A DNA stretch of 64,000 nucleotides, from contig JAOTON010000896.1 of NCBI GenBank assembly GCA_034440635.1, positions 620,001 through 684,000 of the forward strand, given 5' to 3'. The stretch comes from Lepas anatifera (lineage: Eukaryota; Arthropoda; Thecostraca; Lepadidae). The notes below the pieces were generated by a model, which was given only the letters and a program-made list of their open reading frames with translations, was not told the DNA's origin and did not search any database. Positions within the stretch are counted from its first letter, which is position 1; each line of letters starts with the position of its first letter. Of this stretch, positions 9,770 to 21,698 are shown one piece after another. Made by a program: the position numbers and the translations under genes.

Positions 9770-10819
9770 AGTGATGGGAAACAGAACTCGATGGACTCTG
9801 ATACCACGGTGTATCCTGATCTTCCATCCAATCCGGATCGCACCTTTGCTTTGGAAACTGAACCACTGGCACGAGAGGGAGGGGGTTAAGGGGCCATGGA
9901 TCAGGAGGGATAGTTCAAGTGCAAGGTTTGTTTCCAATTTCAACTAAATCTTTTCAAGATTCTCGCTGTTTTTCTGTCATTGTGACGGCTGCGATAAGCT
10001 GAAACACATAGGTTATACCTACATTTGGAAACATGATTGGCTTCTGATAATTAGGATGATTTCCAATGCTCCCGTCTGGACCGTTCATGTTCTTCGAATG
10101 GTTGCACTCAACGTGACACCGATGGAGGTTCGGTATCAGCTGCGCTGGATGCCCTACTGCTGCTTATGTTCTCTCCTCTCCAGCTGGCCATGAGATGTCT
10201 CCGTAAATTTTTGGATTTAGATTTGTGTTTAACATGTCAGTGTCCTCGACCCTCCCCTTGTGGATCGAGAAGGGATCTCCAGCTTGGCCCCGTAGGGATC
10301 TATTTATGTTGGTATATCTGATTAAGGCAGCGGCTGAAGCTTTGAGCTGAATGACTTGTCCTCCAGGACTACTCACCCCGAATCCACTGGGACGGCGGGT
10401 GACCGCCCCTACCCGCTCTCCGTTGTCGTCCATCGATGTTTCCTCCCAGCGGTTCGTTTCTACTGAGACGTTTTCGCCACAGCCATCGGTACGGCTGCCG
10501 GGAGGTGTAAGGGCGGTGTCGTGTACACCCATGATGTCCCGCCGAGTCAGCTGTTGTAGCCGGTTCGCGTGATGACATCCATATTCAGAGAAATACACCA
10601 ACATTGCATGTAGAAAGCTTTGCCGAGCCAGACCGTCGAATGGCGTGCTTGGTAAACTGCGGCACGGCTGGATCTGGAATTTTGTGTACTAACGATTCGC
10701 GGTGTTAATACAATCATCTGCGGTGCCAACTGGTAAGCCCACCTCGTTGACCGGGTTGTTGGTGCTTTTATCAGTTTGGGTTGTTTCCAGAACTGATTGC
10801 ACTTTCCCCGCTCCCACTT
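9770..10819. other. No gene seen
   Basis: About 1 kb with overlapping open frames on both strands near 10.35-10.6 kb. None has a recognisable product, and the mutual overlap suggests chance. Confidence 0.4.
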
Positions 10820-10987
10820 GTGTGACGGATCCAGGACTTCATTTTCGAGGGGATCGGGGGTGGGCTAGGGGCTCTCGCTTCTCCTGCCACTGCCTCGGAT
10901 CAGCGTATGACTATGCCTCTGCTATAGGCACTCTGAAGTTTCGGGAGGGCGGCACGAGCGCCCTATCCCCCTGTATCTGCTACTATG
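10820..10987 (+). mobile_element. Diverged second copy of MITE family M1
   Basis: This matches 9603-9769 through GTGACGGATCCAGGACTTCATTTT, GGGCTAGGGGCT, CTGCCACTGCCTCGGATCAG and a CTATAGGCACT phrase. The right end is worn. No flanking target duplication can be made out. Confidence 0.65.
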
Positions 10988-12824
10988 AAAATTTTAATGT
11001 TTTTGATAGTTTTACACACATCCGATTAAATCATCGCACTATTTCGGAATCCCACAAATTATCAGAATGGGGGGTTATCTTTGGCCTCACTGGAGTTGTG
11101 CAAATTTTTTTCACTTCGTTGCAAGGCAAGACATTCTGTTTTCTTGCTTTTTTTACAACTACACTACCTACCTAATGTGAAATCAACTCAAGTACCATGG
11201 CTAGTCTGGTTAGTCTCCGCGTTGGCTACAAATTGGTCATGCAATGGGCTGGAGCTGCGCTTTTGTGGTCATACTCATTATTCACCGTCACGTTATCACC
11301 ATTCCGGCAGCTACGGCGTCGCCGTGTTCAATTATCCGGCACATATTTGGGCATGCCGTTCATGTGAAACAAATTAACGTCCGCTGGGTAAAATTTGTAC
11401 AAGAAGGCATTTTCCTGATTGCTGCCGCAGGTAAACTGCCGTGCCGCTCAGATCCGGGCTTGGCTTGCCCAGGAAGGTAAACTCACTGGGTAAATGGTTG
11501 GCAGTGGAGCTGGGACAATCGCCCACTGGTTGGTCGATACCATCAACTGCCTCCGTCCCTTCTATTCGGTCAGGCCGGTACTGTGCTGAACGGTGCCCAG
11601 CCGCGCCACCGTCTCCCGCGGGAGGGGCGGGGTCGGCTCGGACCTGTTGTAAGAGGTTTCGACACGCCTCGTGTGTGTTCCTCGTCGCGCTCGCAGGTGG
11701 CCGACGGGGACTGAAGTGATTGGTGCTAACCGATGTTCTCTAGATCATGTACAAAAAACTGATGGGAAGTATCGGCCGGCTGAGCACCACTGAAGCTCGA
11801 CTCCCCACGCGCCCTCCGCTGTGGACGAGGCCGGGACAGGCCCAGCAGCAGTATTCATTGACTCAGCCGTTGGGAATTGATCGGGTTCAGGAGGGGAAAC
11901 AGGTGGAGGAGGGGAGCGCCCTAACGGAACAGTGGGGTACAGAAGGCACACAGGTGTAGGTGCACGTGCACAGCGCGTACCCAGCGCCTGTCGTAGGTAG
12001 GGTCTCACGCTTTGTTATGCGTTGGCACCCAGGGGCAGGATGGTATGTCGGTCTATACTGACAATTACACCTGCCTAACGAATGCAGCGAGCGGTTTGGG
12101 TATTTTATTGAATATTTTAGAGAAAATAAAGTGCTTCGTCCCAGAGCCATTCAAAATATCTTTAGTAGATGTGTCTTTCTCAGCGAATATCTCCTGAATG
12201 ATGCATTTGGTCAAATGCTTTATGCTCTCGCATGCAGCTTGGTCGAGAAATGGCTTTTTGATGGATAAATAATTCTGCTGGCTATGATTTTCGGCCAAAA
12301 GCTAGGTACGGTGCAAAGGATGTCATAATTTTCTGCGCCAAGGAAAGCAAAACCCAGGTTTCAAGATACATAAACTCTTAAATACAGCCTCAATTGTTAT
12401 GGTGGTCTGCAACCAAGGCTGGATATCTCTTCTGTATCCAAGGGTGTCTATTTAACACTGGCATCACCATTTAACAATGCCACATGCAAGCCCTATACAA
12501 ACCCTATGGGAAACCTAAAATGGAGGCGGTCTTGACCCCCCAACCTCCTCGGATCTCCACCCACGCCTGCAAAATAACACGCTGACTCGCCAACGATACT
12601 GTGGCACCCGCAGTAACATTGGCAGGAACACCAGCCTTCTTTAGCTTGTGTTTCTATTCCAATTTGTCAGTGGGCGAAGAGGGAGGAAGGCGTTCCTATT
12701 CCAACACCTCATCCGTGCTTTTTCATCTGTTAGGCGATGACCATAGAACTTGTTCCTGAGGTCTGCGGGAATTTAAGATGTGACTTCTGCGCTACCATAC
12801 CTAATACTGACGGTAGGAAGGCTT
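10988..12824. other. No gene seen
   Basis: This covers 1.8 kb of mixed DNA. A short facing pair of G- and C-rich tracts at 12524-12570 resembles a MITE remnant. GC-rich patches near 11.4-11.7 kb have no recognisable protein or RNA content. Confidence 0.4.
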
Positions 12825-13265
12825 TAAAGGGATTGTGGCTCCTTTATAACGTGTTTTTAACTGAGATAGCCAAATTGTAAAGCAAGTCGGAAAACCCGGT
12901 ACTCTATATATCATTTGTCTTGGAACTCGATATTTCCGTAGAAAAAAGCTAAAACCTACCTGCAATGTATATACCTCTCGTGTACCTCTCGCCAGGCGGC
13001 CATTGTTGTTAGCTGCTGGTGTGACGACATATGCTGACGTCACGATGAGCATCAGCCAATCGAAGCCCTTCAAGCGTTTCAAGTATGGTAGTGGTTGCCA
13101 GATCATGATATCATCCACAGGCAGTTATTTATTTCTTTTTCCTAGAGGAGTACTTAAAAATCAAAATACTGAGCTTATTGTAAATTTTTCAGAGACACCA
13201 TTAAAGGTTCCATTATTTTCGGCTAAAAGCACGCCTAATTACACTAAACTCCAGGACTCGACCAA
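12825..13265 (+). repeat. SINE-like dispersed repeat D (copy 1)
   Basis: This aligns along most of its length with 20933-21290 in the same orientation. Landmarks are TTTTAACTGAGATAGCCAA, CCCGGTACTC, TTTGTCTTGGAACTCGA, ATATGCTGACGTC, CAATCGAAGCCCTT, TATTTATTT and ATTATTTTCGG. There is no shared ORF. The length (350-440 bp) and compact layout suit a short interspersed element, but no RNA polymerase III boxes were identified. Confidence 0.75.
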
Positions 13266-14320
13266 GGTGCCACATTCCCTTTAACTGGCTTCACATATTC
13301 TTGAAATCTCTTGGGAAAAGCGGAGAACTCGAATCTGTTCCACCGTTCACCAGCAGTCAGCTGGCGTCTGGCGATGTCTCACTGCAGGCCGCTGAGAAGC
13401 TCTGGAAACGCTTTAAGGCGACAACCACTGCATTAGCCGGCACTGTCATTGTCGTGCATGCCGGCTGGACTCATCACCTGATGGAGCTGTGCCCGAGGGA
13501 TTACCTAACCAGCCTGTAGAGCCGGAGATACCGGACCAGCCATTGCGCAATTGGAGGTCGCGAGGATTGGTCGCCTCTTTTTGCAGCTCGGCGTCCCGGA
13601 TTCTGAGCTACTATGTGGCGCGATGAGCTGCGGCTGCAGCAGCGACGCGACGCCGGAGGGCAGCCGGCGCGCTCTTGGAGGCGACGCGGCCTCTCCCGGC
13701 CCTCTGCAGCAGAATGCGGTCACAGTGGAGCGCGCGGGTCAGCGGCGCGGCGGCGAGAGGCGCGCGAGACGACCGCGGCAGCCGCGCCGGACTCGGCTGG
13801 CCTTGCAGGGCCGCCACCGCCGCCCAGCGGATATGCAGTCAACCTGTCTGCCGCTAATCCCCGGTTTTCTTGCAAGGTCTCGGTCTTATGCCCTTTCTTG
13901 CCGCGGAAATGTGGTCAGTATAATCCAACCCCTTGGCTCGTACATAACGTGACTTGAAGAATAGAGAAAGAAACCAAATACGAGTTCGCCAACTTTTTTG
14001 AAAACAGTATTACAACTGTTTGAAGAGAAAATAAAAGTAATCGGCCTGGTACCGGGATTTTCCTCATTGATGGCAAATGCCGAATCGGACCACATGGCAG
14101 AAGTGACGGAAAAAGTCGGAAGCTGCCGATTCCAGCATGTGTTCGGCCAACCGGACACTGCTGGCTGGCATTGGCATCTAAGGGTCAATTTGCCAGATTA
14201 TATAGTTATTATATAGTTTGACGGTACTTGGTTCAGGTATCCTCCTTCCAACTGCTGTAAAATAGCTCACATATGCGTAGAAAACTTGTGTAATCGGTGA
14301 ACTGGAAGTAGTATGATGTC
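13266..14320. other. No gene seen; CpG-rich island at 13550-13870
   Basis: The island is very GC-rich with CpG kept, and it gives several overlapping open frames in different phases, none recognisable. It could be a promoter-type island or plain composition. Confidence 0.35.
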
Positions 14321-14373
14321 CAACCAGTCAGTATAGTCAGTATATACTCTGCCATTCAGTCAGTATAGTTCTC
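14321..14373 (+). repeat. Short imperfect repeat of GTCAGTATAG
   Basis: GTCAGTATAGT-like decamers occur about four times in 50 bp, with CAGTCAGTATAG recurring at each end. It is a small local duplication. Confidence 0.7.
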
Positions 14374-14740
14374 AGAATGCTCTCACTACGCGGGTTGCAC
14401 CGTCGCCCCCAGCACGTTAGTCCAGCCGTTCCCTGATGTTGACCTCGCCGCGGTTCAGCCGGCGGTGGGTGTCTCCGGCCGACCTTGCAGGGCCGCTGTG
14501 TACAGGGGTGCCCGGCGACTGGTCAGCCCTCTGCCTGGAACCATGCAGGTGCGGGAACTCCACACCTGATGCAACACGTCAGGACGGAACAAAGCAGGCC
14601 CGTACCTGTCGCCGCCGGATCCTGCGGTGGTTTGCGTCATCTGTAGCGCTAATGAAGCTGTCCTGCAGCGCGGAGGAGCGCTGCTGCTCCTGCCGCTGAC
14701 GACGGGTTGTCCCCCAGGCAGCGACCGGCCACAGCTACCC
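14374..14740. other. No gene seen
   Basis: GC-rich DNA with chance frames on both strands. Confidence 0.35.
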
Positions 14741-14790
14741 CTGATACATGAGTTCAGACGAACTATGGTGGCGCTCAGACGAATGAGGCG
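14741..14790 (+). repeat. Single TACATGAGT motif copy
   Basis: GATACATGAGTTCAGACG at 14743 matches the terminal motif of the foldback family seen at 15.03, 32.4-33.0 and 57.4 kb. No facing partner copy lies within 200 bp. Confidence 0.5.
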
Positions 14791-15028
14791 ACCTGGAACG
14801 TACCGTTGTGAGAAGTCAATTAATTCTATTTGAATGGAACATTCACGTAAGGTAAAAAACTGATGTTATGTAATTTCTAAAGAATTATTTAGGTTTGGTC
14901 AAATTACTCATATCCATTGAAAAATTGTATATTGACTATAAATTTTGTCCAATGGTACGAACCACCCTCACCTCATGATCCTTCTTCTGGAGAAGGACCA
15001 GATCCTAGTGCCAGAACCGTACCAGCCA

Positions 15029-15092
15029 TATACATGAGTTGATTGGGCCGTTCCCGCGGTCGGTACAGTCCTAAGCCTTCTCATGTATCTGG
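15029..15092 (+). repeat. Small foldback element of the TACATGAGT family
   Basis: The segment opens with ATACATGAGTTGATTGGG and closes with CTTCTCATGTATCTGGG, so the ends face each other. The inner phrase GGGCCGTTCCCGCGGTC is found, reverse-complemented, in the copy at 57364-57425. It is about 65 bp and has no coding capacity. Confidence 0.75.
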
Positions 15093-15659
15093 GACAGGAG
15101 GCGCTGTCGTACGCGTACCAGCCTGTCTGCGTGACCAGTACCCACGCTTCTGCTGTTTCAACAGAATCAGGGGTGGAAAAACCCGCCAATTCGCCAAGCA
15201 GGGATTGCGACAGAACTTGGCTAGTGAAAATATTATATGCGACAGATAACGTCTACCAAATCAGAACTCCAGCAGCCGCCGAGAAAACAAAAAGCTAGCT
15301 TTTTTCCTACGAGTTCCCAGGGATCCGGGTCCTTACGCTGCAAAAACCTCGATAAATAGACAGATCCGGAGGCAGGTTTCAAGTCACTTGACACCCCCAC
15401 ATTCCATAAACCTCGCCTCCATCTGAAATGGTCACGGGCCCCTGAAATGTGAATGGCGCCACCTAAACTGCCCCTCCCACTCCCACCCCTTCAGTATGAG
15501 GTACCGGGCCCCCACATAGGTTTTTCGTACAAAAGGCTTTCTCATGGTTCCGATGGCGCCTCAGCTTATACGCTCCTTTTTCACGCGATCGAAATCCTAG
15601 ACCCGCCTATGTCGTTAGACGATTCAATAGATAAGACTTTCTGGCGAGTGAAATAAGTA
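15093..15659. other. No gene seen; possible MITE remnant 15415-15610
   Basis: C-rich and G-rich tracts end at TCCTAGACCCGCCTATG, which resembles the end of a hAT-like short element. The opposite end and a target duplication were not found. Confidence 0.3.
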
Positions 15660-16480
15660 GGGTAAGGGCGGGTAGAGTACGCAGGAGATAAGAGTGCGCA
15701 GCAGCTGTTTTGGTTACTTAGCAACCACGGAAATGGTGGATACCCTGGTATAAAAAGCAAGGTCAGTGCCCAGGTTGCACACCAAAATTCAACGTGCTCC
15801 TGTTCTTTCCGCGGGAGTACAGAGCTAAATAAGTTTCTGAACACCCTTGAAGTAATATTTATAAACTGGGAAAACTGGTAGATCATGCTTCTATTGTCAA
15901 AGTATTGTATTACGGTCTGTCATCAGTAGAAAGCTAAGCTAGGAGTGTGCTCCAGGACCGAGCTCACGCTAAAAGGCCTGTCAACATGTTTTTGAAGAAT
16001 TTCTTCCCAAGGGAGCATGTCCGGCAAGAGTACGCAGTAGACCATTGGGCAAGAGTGCGCATGCTTAAGAGATAGGAAAATTTAATTTTCGCTCTGAACA
16101 GAGTCCGAAATTCATATTTGGAAAACCAAATATTGCAACATAGTTCTGATATATTCAGAGTGATATAAAATCATAAAATCGCTTAGTTTGGCGACAAAAA
16201 TATGCGCGACATGGCCTATGCACCTAAAGCACAGCGGGGCATCAATGCGTACTCCAGCCGCCTCTCTTGCGTACTCTTACCGACCCACTCCGGCAAGAGT
16301 ACGCACGTATTTTCATTTTTGAGGGCTCGTGGCGAGTTCCTTTCAGAGGTATTGAGTTGAAACAGGGACCATGCATGGACAATTCTTCAGGCTAAACAAC
16401 CACATAAAAATTTTAGCCAGTAGACTTATAGGAGAAAAGTGAAAGCCTTTAGAAAGTTAAGTGCGTACTCTTGCACGGAC
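15660..16480. repeat. Cluster of a GGCAAGAGTACGCA motif on both strands
   Basis: The motif or close variants occur near 15672, 15691, 16023, 16048, 16247 (reverse), 16268 (reverse), 16292 and 16461 (reverse). The pair at 16268-16282 and 16291-16305 forms an inverted repeat with 15-base arms, one mismatch and an 8-base loop. The surrounding DNA is AT-rich and shows no gene. The role is unknown: protein-binding sites or decayed element ends are both possible. Confidence 0.75.
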
Positions 16481-16683
16481 TTCCCTAATCACAATTGTCT
16501 AATTAGTAGTCACGTTCCTTTGCTGTTTTTCTACGGCAGCACTGCGGAGTTTAATGACCCCAGACAGTGTGGATGCGACAGTGAGAATCGGCGACAGCGG
16601 CCTTGGCGACAGCCAGACTTGCCGGATATACAGGGCCCGGCCAGTCCCGACGGCAAATCTGAACCATTGAAATCCCTATTCAC

Positions 16684-16869
16684 CAGGGGCTCCGCCACGG
16701 AATTTGTACAGGGAAATACCCAGGCTGGTGCTGACCGGAGGAAGCAAATTTGGAGCGTATTCGGTACCTGACAGCATTAGTAACAATGAACCCAAAAATT
16801 TGGGAGGGGAACGCCCCCTTGGTTGGCCAACAGGGGACACTTCCCCGTCCCCCGCTTTTAGCGCCCATG
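16684..16869 (+). mobile_element. 186-bp hAT-like MITE (family M2, plus copy)
   Basis: The element starts CAGGGGCTCCGCCACGG and ends TAGCGCCCATG. The 8-base flanks CTATTCAC (16676-16683) and CTGTTCAC (16870-16877) agree at 7 of 8 positions, as expected for an aged hAT duplication. It matches the reverse complement of 19579-19772 throughout, including TATTCGGTACCTGACAGCAT and GTTGGCCAACAGGGG. It has no coding capacity. Confidence 0.9.
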
Positions 16870-19190
16870 CTGTTCACTGTCGAAAATAGTAGGTATGCTC
16901 CAGACTCTCTTTGAAAATATGGAGCTCTTGTGGCAGACTTTTTTCAGGAAAGGCCCCTTGGAAAATTCCCAAGATAAGTGACGTTAAGAAATGTAGCGAA
17001 TACACTTTTATTGCCTCGTCATGGGCCTCGTTCTTTGATATGACAATTATGACCCACATGTTATAATCCCTTGTGCCAGTTGTCTTGGGTAATTTTTGGA
17101 AAACATCTGGCACTAAAAGCTCTTGGATTTTCGCCAAGAGGGTCCGGAACATACCTCAACCTCTAGCGGTGTCTGTCAAATTTCCTTCGCATTATTCCGT
17201 ATGTCGTTTGTAAAGGTATCTTGGTTTGTAAATGCCTATGTGATTCATCTCGAGTAGGCTGGCATGTGCAAATTGTTTTAGCGTAATGCCAATGATAGCA
17301 GAAGAGTGGAACGTACCGCTTTGGGTCCTAGTGTTGAACGGAACTTGATAAAAAAGCTCAAAATAGAATGCGGCATGTTCGCCTTCGTACATATAAGTAT
17401 ATCCTATCAACAATAATCTGCGGCCGCACACTGTTAAATGAAGGAAGATAATGGGGCTAATTTTCAGAATAAGGTGAGCAATCACTGACAACTAAGAAAA
17501 TTATCTCACTCGAATGATTGCAGCACGCCCTACAAAATTTCCACAAAATTGACACTAGTTAATAAACCCTCTAGAAAACCTTCCAAAGCTCTAACTAGTG
17601 TTTCACAATTGATCAATTGGGGAAATGTCCATCAGTAAAATACTATTTTGATTGCTTTTGACCATTTGCAAGGTATCTCTAATTGATAGTGAAAATGTAT
17701 TGGGTTTGCAATTTGGCCCATTGACTCTGTCAGTCAGTACTTCCTGTAGAAAGTATACTCAACTATACTTGACCTATTCTCACATGCATGGGCTCGGCTT
17801 CCCCTGAGCAACCTGCTGGATCTGCACCTGTTTGGGCAGCATTTGACACTCCTGGTCTTGGAGAGTTGCCATGGTGGAAGTTGTGCCAATCAGACCCAAT
17901 AAGCACTTGACCCAATAATGGGTTACTTGACCTATCTGTGTTCTTAAATGTGGGAACTCTCAAGACCAGTTTAAAGGGAATATGACACCTTCTGAATATG
18001 ACATGAACTGAGAAAGTCATGTGATACAACATGCCAAGATACCACTTGATCACCATTTCATTTGTTCAAGGTTTTACTGCTTGCAGAAAAATGAATATTT
18101 TTTCCTGTTGACCCTGACCTCCTTGGTCATGCTTACACTTTTGACACAATCTTAGGCAAGTTACCTATGTTATGCTCAACCCTGCTACACGTGCTGAGGG
18201 AACAAAGTTTTCTTTTTTGGTCATATTTAAAACCCACATGCTAAACATACTATTGGTACTGTTAATTGTACATGGGTATATATAACTTGCTTATTGACTG
18301 TGTTTAAGCTCAAAATATTTTTAAATATTGAAAAAGAGAAGAAATGATATATGTTGCTTTGGTTCCTAATGGTAACCTCTTTTAGCTAAACACATTTGCT
18401 TGTATTCATATTCATTATTGGCACAAATCAAATAGGTAAGTAGCATTGCCAGCTCATGGGCCAATTTGATGTGGCAATAATTTGGATATTTTTCATTACT
18501 AACAGAGGAAAATTAACTCAAACCAAATATAACAAAATATTAGTTCTATCAATGCCATATAACGCTGGCAGTGATAGAATTTGATTTGATGCATGATGAA
18601 TGGTTAAACCCCAATAATTATTTGTATTGAAATATCAGTCTTATCATTTTTTGCAGATTTCGCCAAATCCATTATTTTCAGCATGAATTGTCCCTGGAAG
18701 CACTACAATTTTGAATAGTTTCAAGGTGCCATCTTCTTTTAGAAAAAGAAATTTAACAGGCCACTAGGAAGAAAAGGGGCTGCCCCATGTGGCTTAGCTG
18801 TAAGTTGTAAATTTTGTAAAGCTTCACTTGAATAATGAAGCCAGTGGTTGAATTTCCTTTGAATATTTGTTTCAAACTCACAAAGCTGATCCTTAAAAAT
18901 GTGTTTAAAACATATTTCCAAATGTCAGTGAACCATATGTGTAACAAATATAACAGAATATCAGTCTTAGTGACTATAACATGTTAAGGAACTTGGCTTA
19001 ACGGGAGTTTTAGACAGATCTACGACCGACTTTCCAAGGTTTGTATCTTGTGTTGTACCATCATGCAACTTATCCCTGGTGCGACAGTTTTGGTCATATT
19101 AATTCTGGTTGGCGACAGTTTTGACATTTTTCCTCCCTGAACAGAATGCTCCGCGCTTAATCAATTTGCTAGCTAACTAGAGAGTTTCCT
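16870..19190. other. AT-rich block, no gene recognised
   Basis: This covers 2.3 kb with clearly higher AT content than its surroundings. Minus-strand frames at 17491-17192 and 17152-16874 give protein-like peptides in the same phase but are separated by stops and not recognisable. A phrase near 17970, AAAGGGAATATGACACCTT followed by GAACTGAGA, resembles the head of dispersed repeat D. Confidence 0.4.
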
Positions 19191-19570
19191 TTTTGAACCT
19201 AGTTTTTTTGCTGTCAGTACCCGTTAGCAGGACAGTAAGCACTGAAGCGCGCCTATCTGCCGTCCTTGGCACGACCCGTTGCGCCGCCGAGCACCGTTTG
19301 ACTTACTTTCTACCGGGCCGGAGTGCGTGTCGTGGCTGTGTGGAGTGCGCTGAAACTGGAGCACTGCGTGAAGTGGCCGAACGCGCCGCCGTCCACCCGA
19401 AGGTCGCCGTGTGTGCACCCCATCGGCTGACCGTCTGACAGCATCGCCTGAGCTTCTGCGCTAATCCCTGCTGTGCCACCGGGGTGACGCTGTATACACT
19501 GGTGCATCGGGTCACCCTTTTTTCACCTGAGCCAAGGGTCAGCCAGGTGAGGGGCCCAGTCGGTGGTGTC
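19191..19570. other. No gene seen
   Basis: GC-rich interval with overlapping frames on both strands and no recognisable product. Confidence 0.35.
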
Positions 19571-19578
19571 ATATTGCC

Positions 19579-19772
19579 CATGGGTGCCGAAAGCGATGGG
19601 GACGGGAGACGTGTCCCCCCTGTTGGCCAACCAGGGGGGGGCGTAGCCCAAAATATTTTTGGTCCATCGTCATTAATGCTGTCAGGTACCGAATATGCTC
19701 AAAATTCGTCTCCCCGGTCAGCAGCTGGCCGGGTTCGTCCCCCCCTATAACAATTCTGTGGCGGCGTCCCTG
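19579..19772 (-). mobile_element. 194-bp hAT-like MITE (family M2, minus copy)
   Basis: This is the reverse-complement partner of 16684-16869. It is flanked by an exact 8-bp direct repeat ATATTGCC (19571-19578 and 19773-19780). On the minus strand it begins CAGGGACGCCGCCACAG and ends GGCACCCATG. Two copies in opposite orientation with separate duplications show independent insertion. Confidence 0.93.
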
Positions 19773-19780
19773 ATATTGCC

Positions 19781-20046
19781 TCTCGTATCCGACCACCTAC
19801 GGAGATTATAAACATGATATTTGGACTTTAAATCTTGATATCGATCAGTCAACCAAATATGGTTGCTGAATAAGCGTTTTGAGTATAGCTCCTCTCTCAG
19901 TCTTTTAGGGTACGTGGGATTATTTTACAGTCGGAAGTCTTTGAGGTTAAATATGATGAAAATTGGTGATTTATGGTCTGGTTGCCTTTATCATTTTAGG
20001 GATAACTTAAGTCAGAGTGTTAAACAAGTTAATTTAGCATTTTTAC
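19781..20046. other. No gene seen
   Basis: Short AT-rich spacer between two MITEs. Confidence 0.4.
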
Positions 20047-20197
20047 CAGTGACGGTGGAACGTCCGAATTTAAGGGGGGGCACCAAGGACTTTTCAAACC
20101 CATTTATTTCCAGTCAACGCCATAGGGCTAGTGTTAAAATTTCTGACGTAAGGGGGGCACCGTGCTCCGGTGCCCCCTCCCAGTTCCGCTGCCAGTG
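20047..20197 (+). mobile_element. 151-bp hAT-like MITE (family M3, plus copy)
   Basis: It begins CAGTGACGGTGGAACGTCCG and ends GTTCCGCTGCCAGTG. The 8-base flanks ATTTTTAC and ACTTATAC agree at 6 of 8 positions. It matches the reverse complement of 24125-24281, including TTTATTTCCAGTCAACGCC and a facing GGGGGGCACC / GGTGCCCCC pair. It has no coding capacity. Confidence 0.85.
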
Positions 20198-20205
20198 ACT
20201 TATAC

Positions 20206-20932
20206 CCTAGAATATTATAAACGGTGGCGGGTATGGTACTCCAGACCTATAAAATATAGGCGCTGCAGGTGGTTGAGGAGGGTATCCACCTCGATCGTCC
20301 TTTTAATGTCTTCAGATAATGATTTCTCGAGCCGAATGAAGCCAAACGTCCATTCAGTAAACCGCTAAGACCGCTAGCGAAGCGCCATCGGTTTGGGTTT
20401 TGGTAGTGTTGGAGCTCACTATCTTGGTAACAGCCTCAGTAAATCCCCAGATGGAGGACGATTTCCCGGGAGTGGACCGGCAGATGGCTGCCTGAGATGC
20501 AGCAGCCCTATTTGGATTTAATGGGCTCGGTTCCGCAGCGTCGTTATTTCCTATCGACAGAGGCGCACTGTAAAGGTGGGTCCAAAGCTTGAAATGCTGA
20601 TGGGCGTATTTGTCTGGAATACAGGGCAAATAGTGGCGTGGAGGATGTAGTGTATCTGGTTTCCAGATCTTGTCCAGGCTCGCAGAGGCCGTAACCATCC
20701 GTTACGGGACAGTGATAAACGGTCACCTAGAACAGCGGGATAATTTATTACGCTTTATTGTTCTACTGTCGACTTAAGTAGCACTGCAATTTTGTCACAG
20801 AATTTAGAGATGGCTGGGCTGGTGACACACGGGAAGATTACTTTCAAAAGTGTTTCTTTTGTTTTATGGTTTCTTTATTAGTTCTCTAATGTTTTGGAAT
20901 GAACGCGTACCTTGGTGCCGTGCGTTTGCGTC
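20206..20932. other. No gene seen
   Basis: A minus-strand frame at about 20354-20698 was considered. It has no recognisable domain and no splice context. Confidence 0.4.
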
Positions 20933-21290
20933 TTAAAGGAAAGGGGCACCTTCTAACGTGATTTTAACTGAGATAGCCAAGTTGTAAGCGTTGCAAACCC
21001 GGTACTCAATATATGTTTGTCTTGGAACTCGAGATTTCGAGAAGGCTAAGACTACCTGACGTCCTATGTACCCTGGGGCGTCGTTGGTGTTGGTGTGCAA
21101 ATATGCTGACGTCGTGAGCATAGCAATCGAAGCCCTTGGCTTTGATATGTTAGTGGTTGATTGAATCGTCGGCATATATTTATTTATTTTCCTGAGGAGT
21201 ATTTAAAATTCAAAATATTGAGCTTTTGTAATTTTAGTTGGTGGTTTAATTATTTTCGGTAAAAGTACGCTAATTAATAAATTCGGATTC
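20933..21290 (+). repeat. SINE-like dispersed repeat D (copy 2)
   Basis: Same-orientation partner of 12825-13265, somewhat shorter through several small deletions. It begins near GGGGCACCTTCTAACGTG and TTTTAACTGAGATAGCC. Confidence 0.75.
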
Positions 21291-21627
21291 ATCTCTTTAA
21301 AGCAGAATGTTTTGTCGTCTCCTTAGCCCTTGAAAATTTCTGATCTACACAATTTCGGTGTATTTTTAGCTGCTATCTCGTGCGTGCTTGGCGTTGTCGG
21401 GTTGCTGTAATTGTTTTCTGCATGTTCTATGTATCATAAAGGCTTACAAGTTTATGTATAATCGAATAAGATTTATGCTTTATGCTTTTTGCTTTGATTA
21501 CAATCTTGGTACGAAATCAACATTTAAAGCGAGGTAATTCTGGACATTCCGGATTTCCGTACTGAGCAACAAGCTGCAATGTTGTTAAAATTTCAAATAA
21601 TGCAAATCTTGAGCAGGGGCAGGCTGG
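21291..21627. other. No gene seen
   Basis: AT-rich DNA without features. Confidence 0.4.
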
Positions 21628-21698
21628 CATTTTGTGCACCGCAGCCATTTTGGGCACCGCAGCCATTTTGTGCACCGCAGCCATGTTGTGCACCGCAG
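21628..21698 (+). repeat. 18-bp tandem repeat, about four copies
   Basis: The unit TTTTGTGCACCGCAGCCA repeats with single-base changes. Because 18 is a multiple of three, the minus strand reads as a hexapeptide repeat (HKMAAV-like). This is a by-product of the repeat rather than evidence of a gene. Confidence 0.9.

Noticed and set aside
16874..17491. Two same-phase minus-strand peptides as exons of one gene
   Set aside because: At least two in-frame stops lie between them, no splice signals were identified and there is no recognised similarity.
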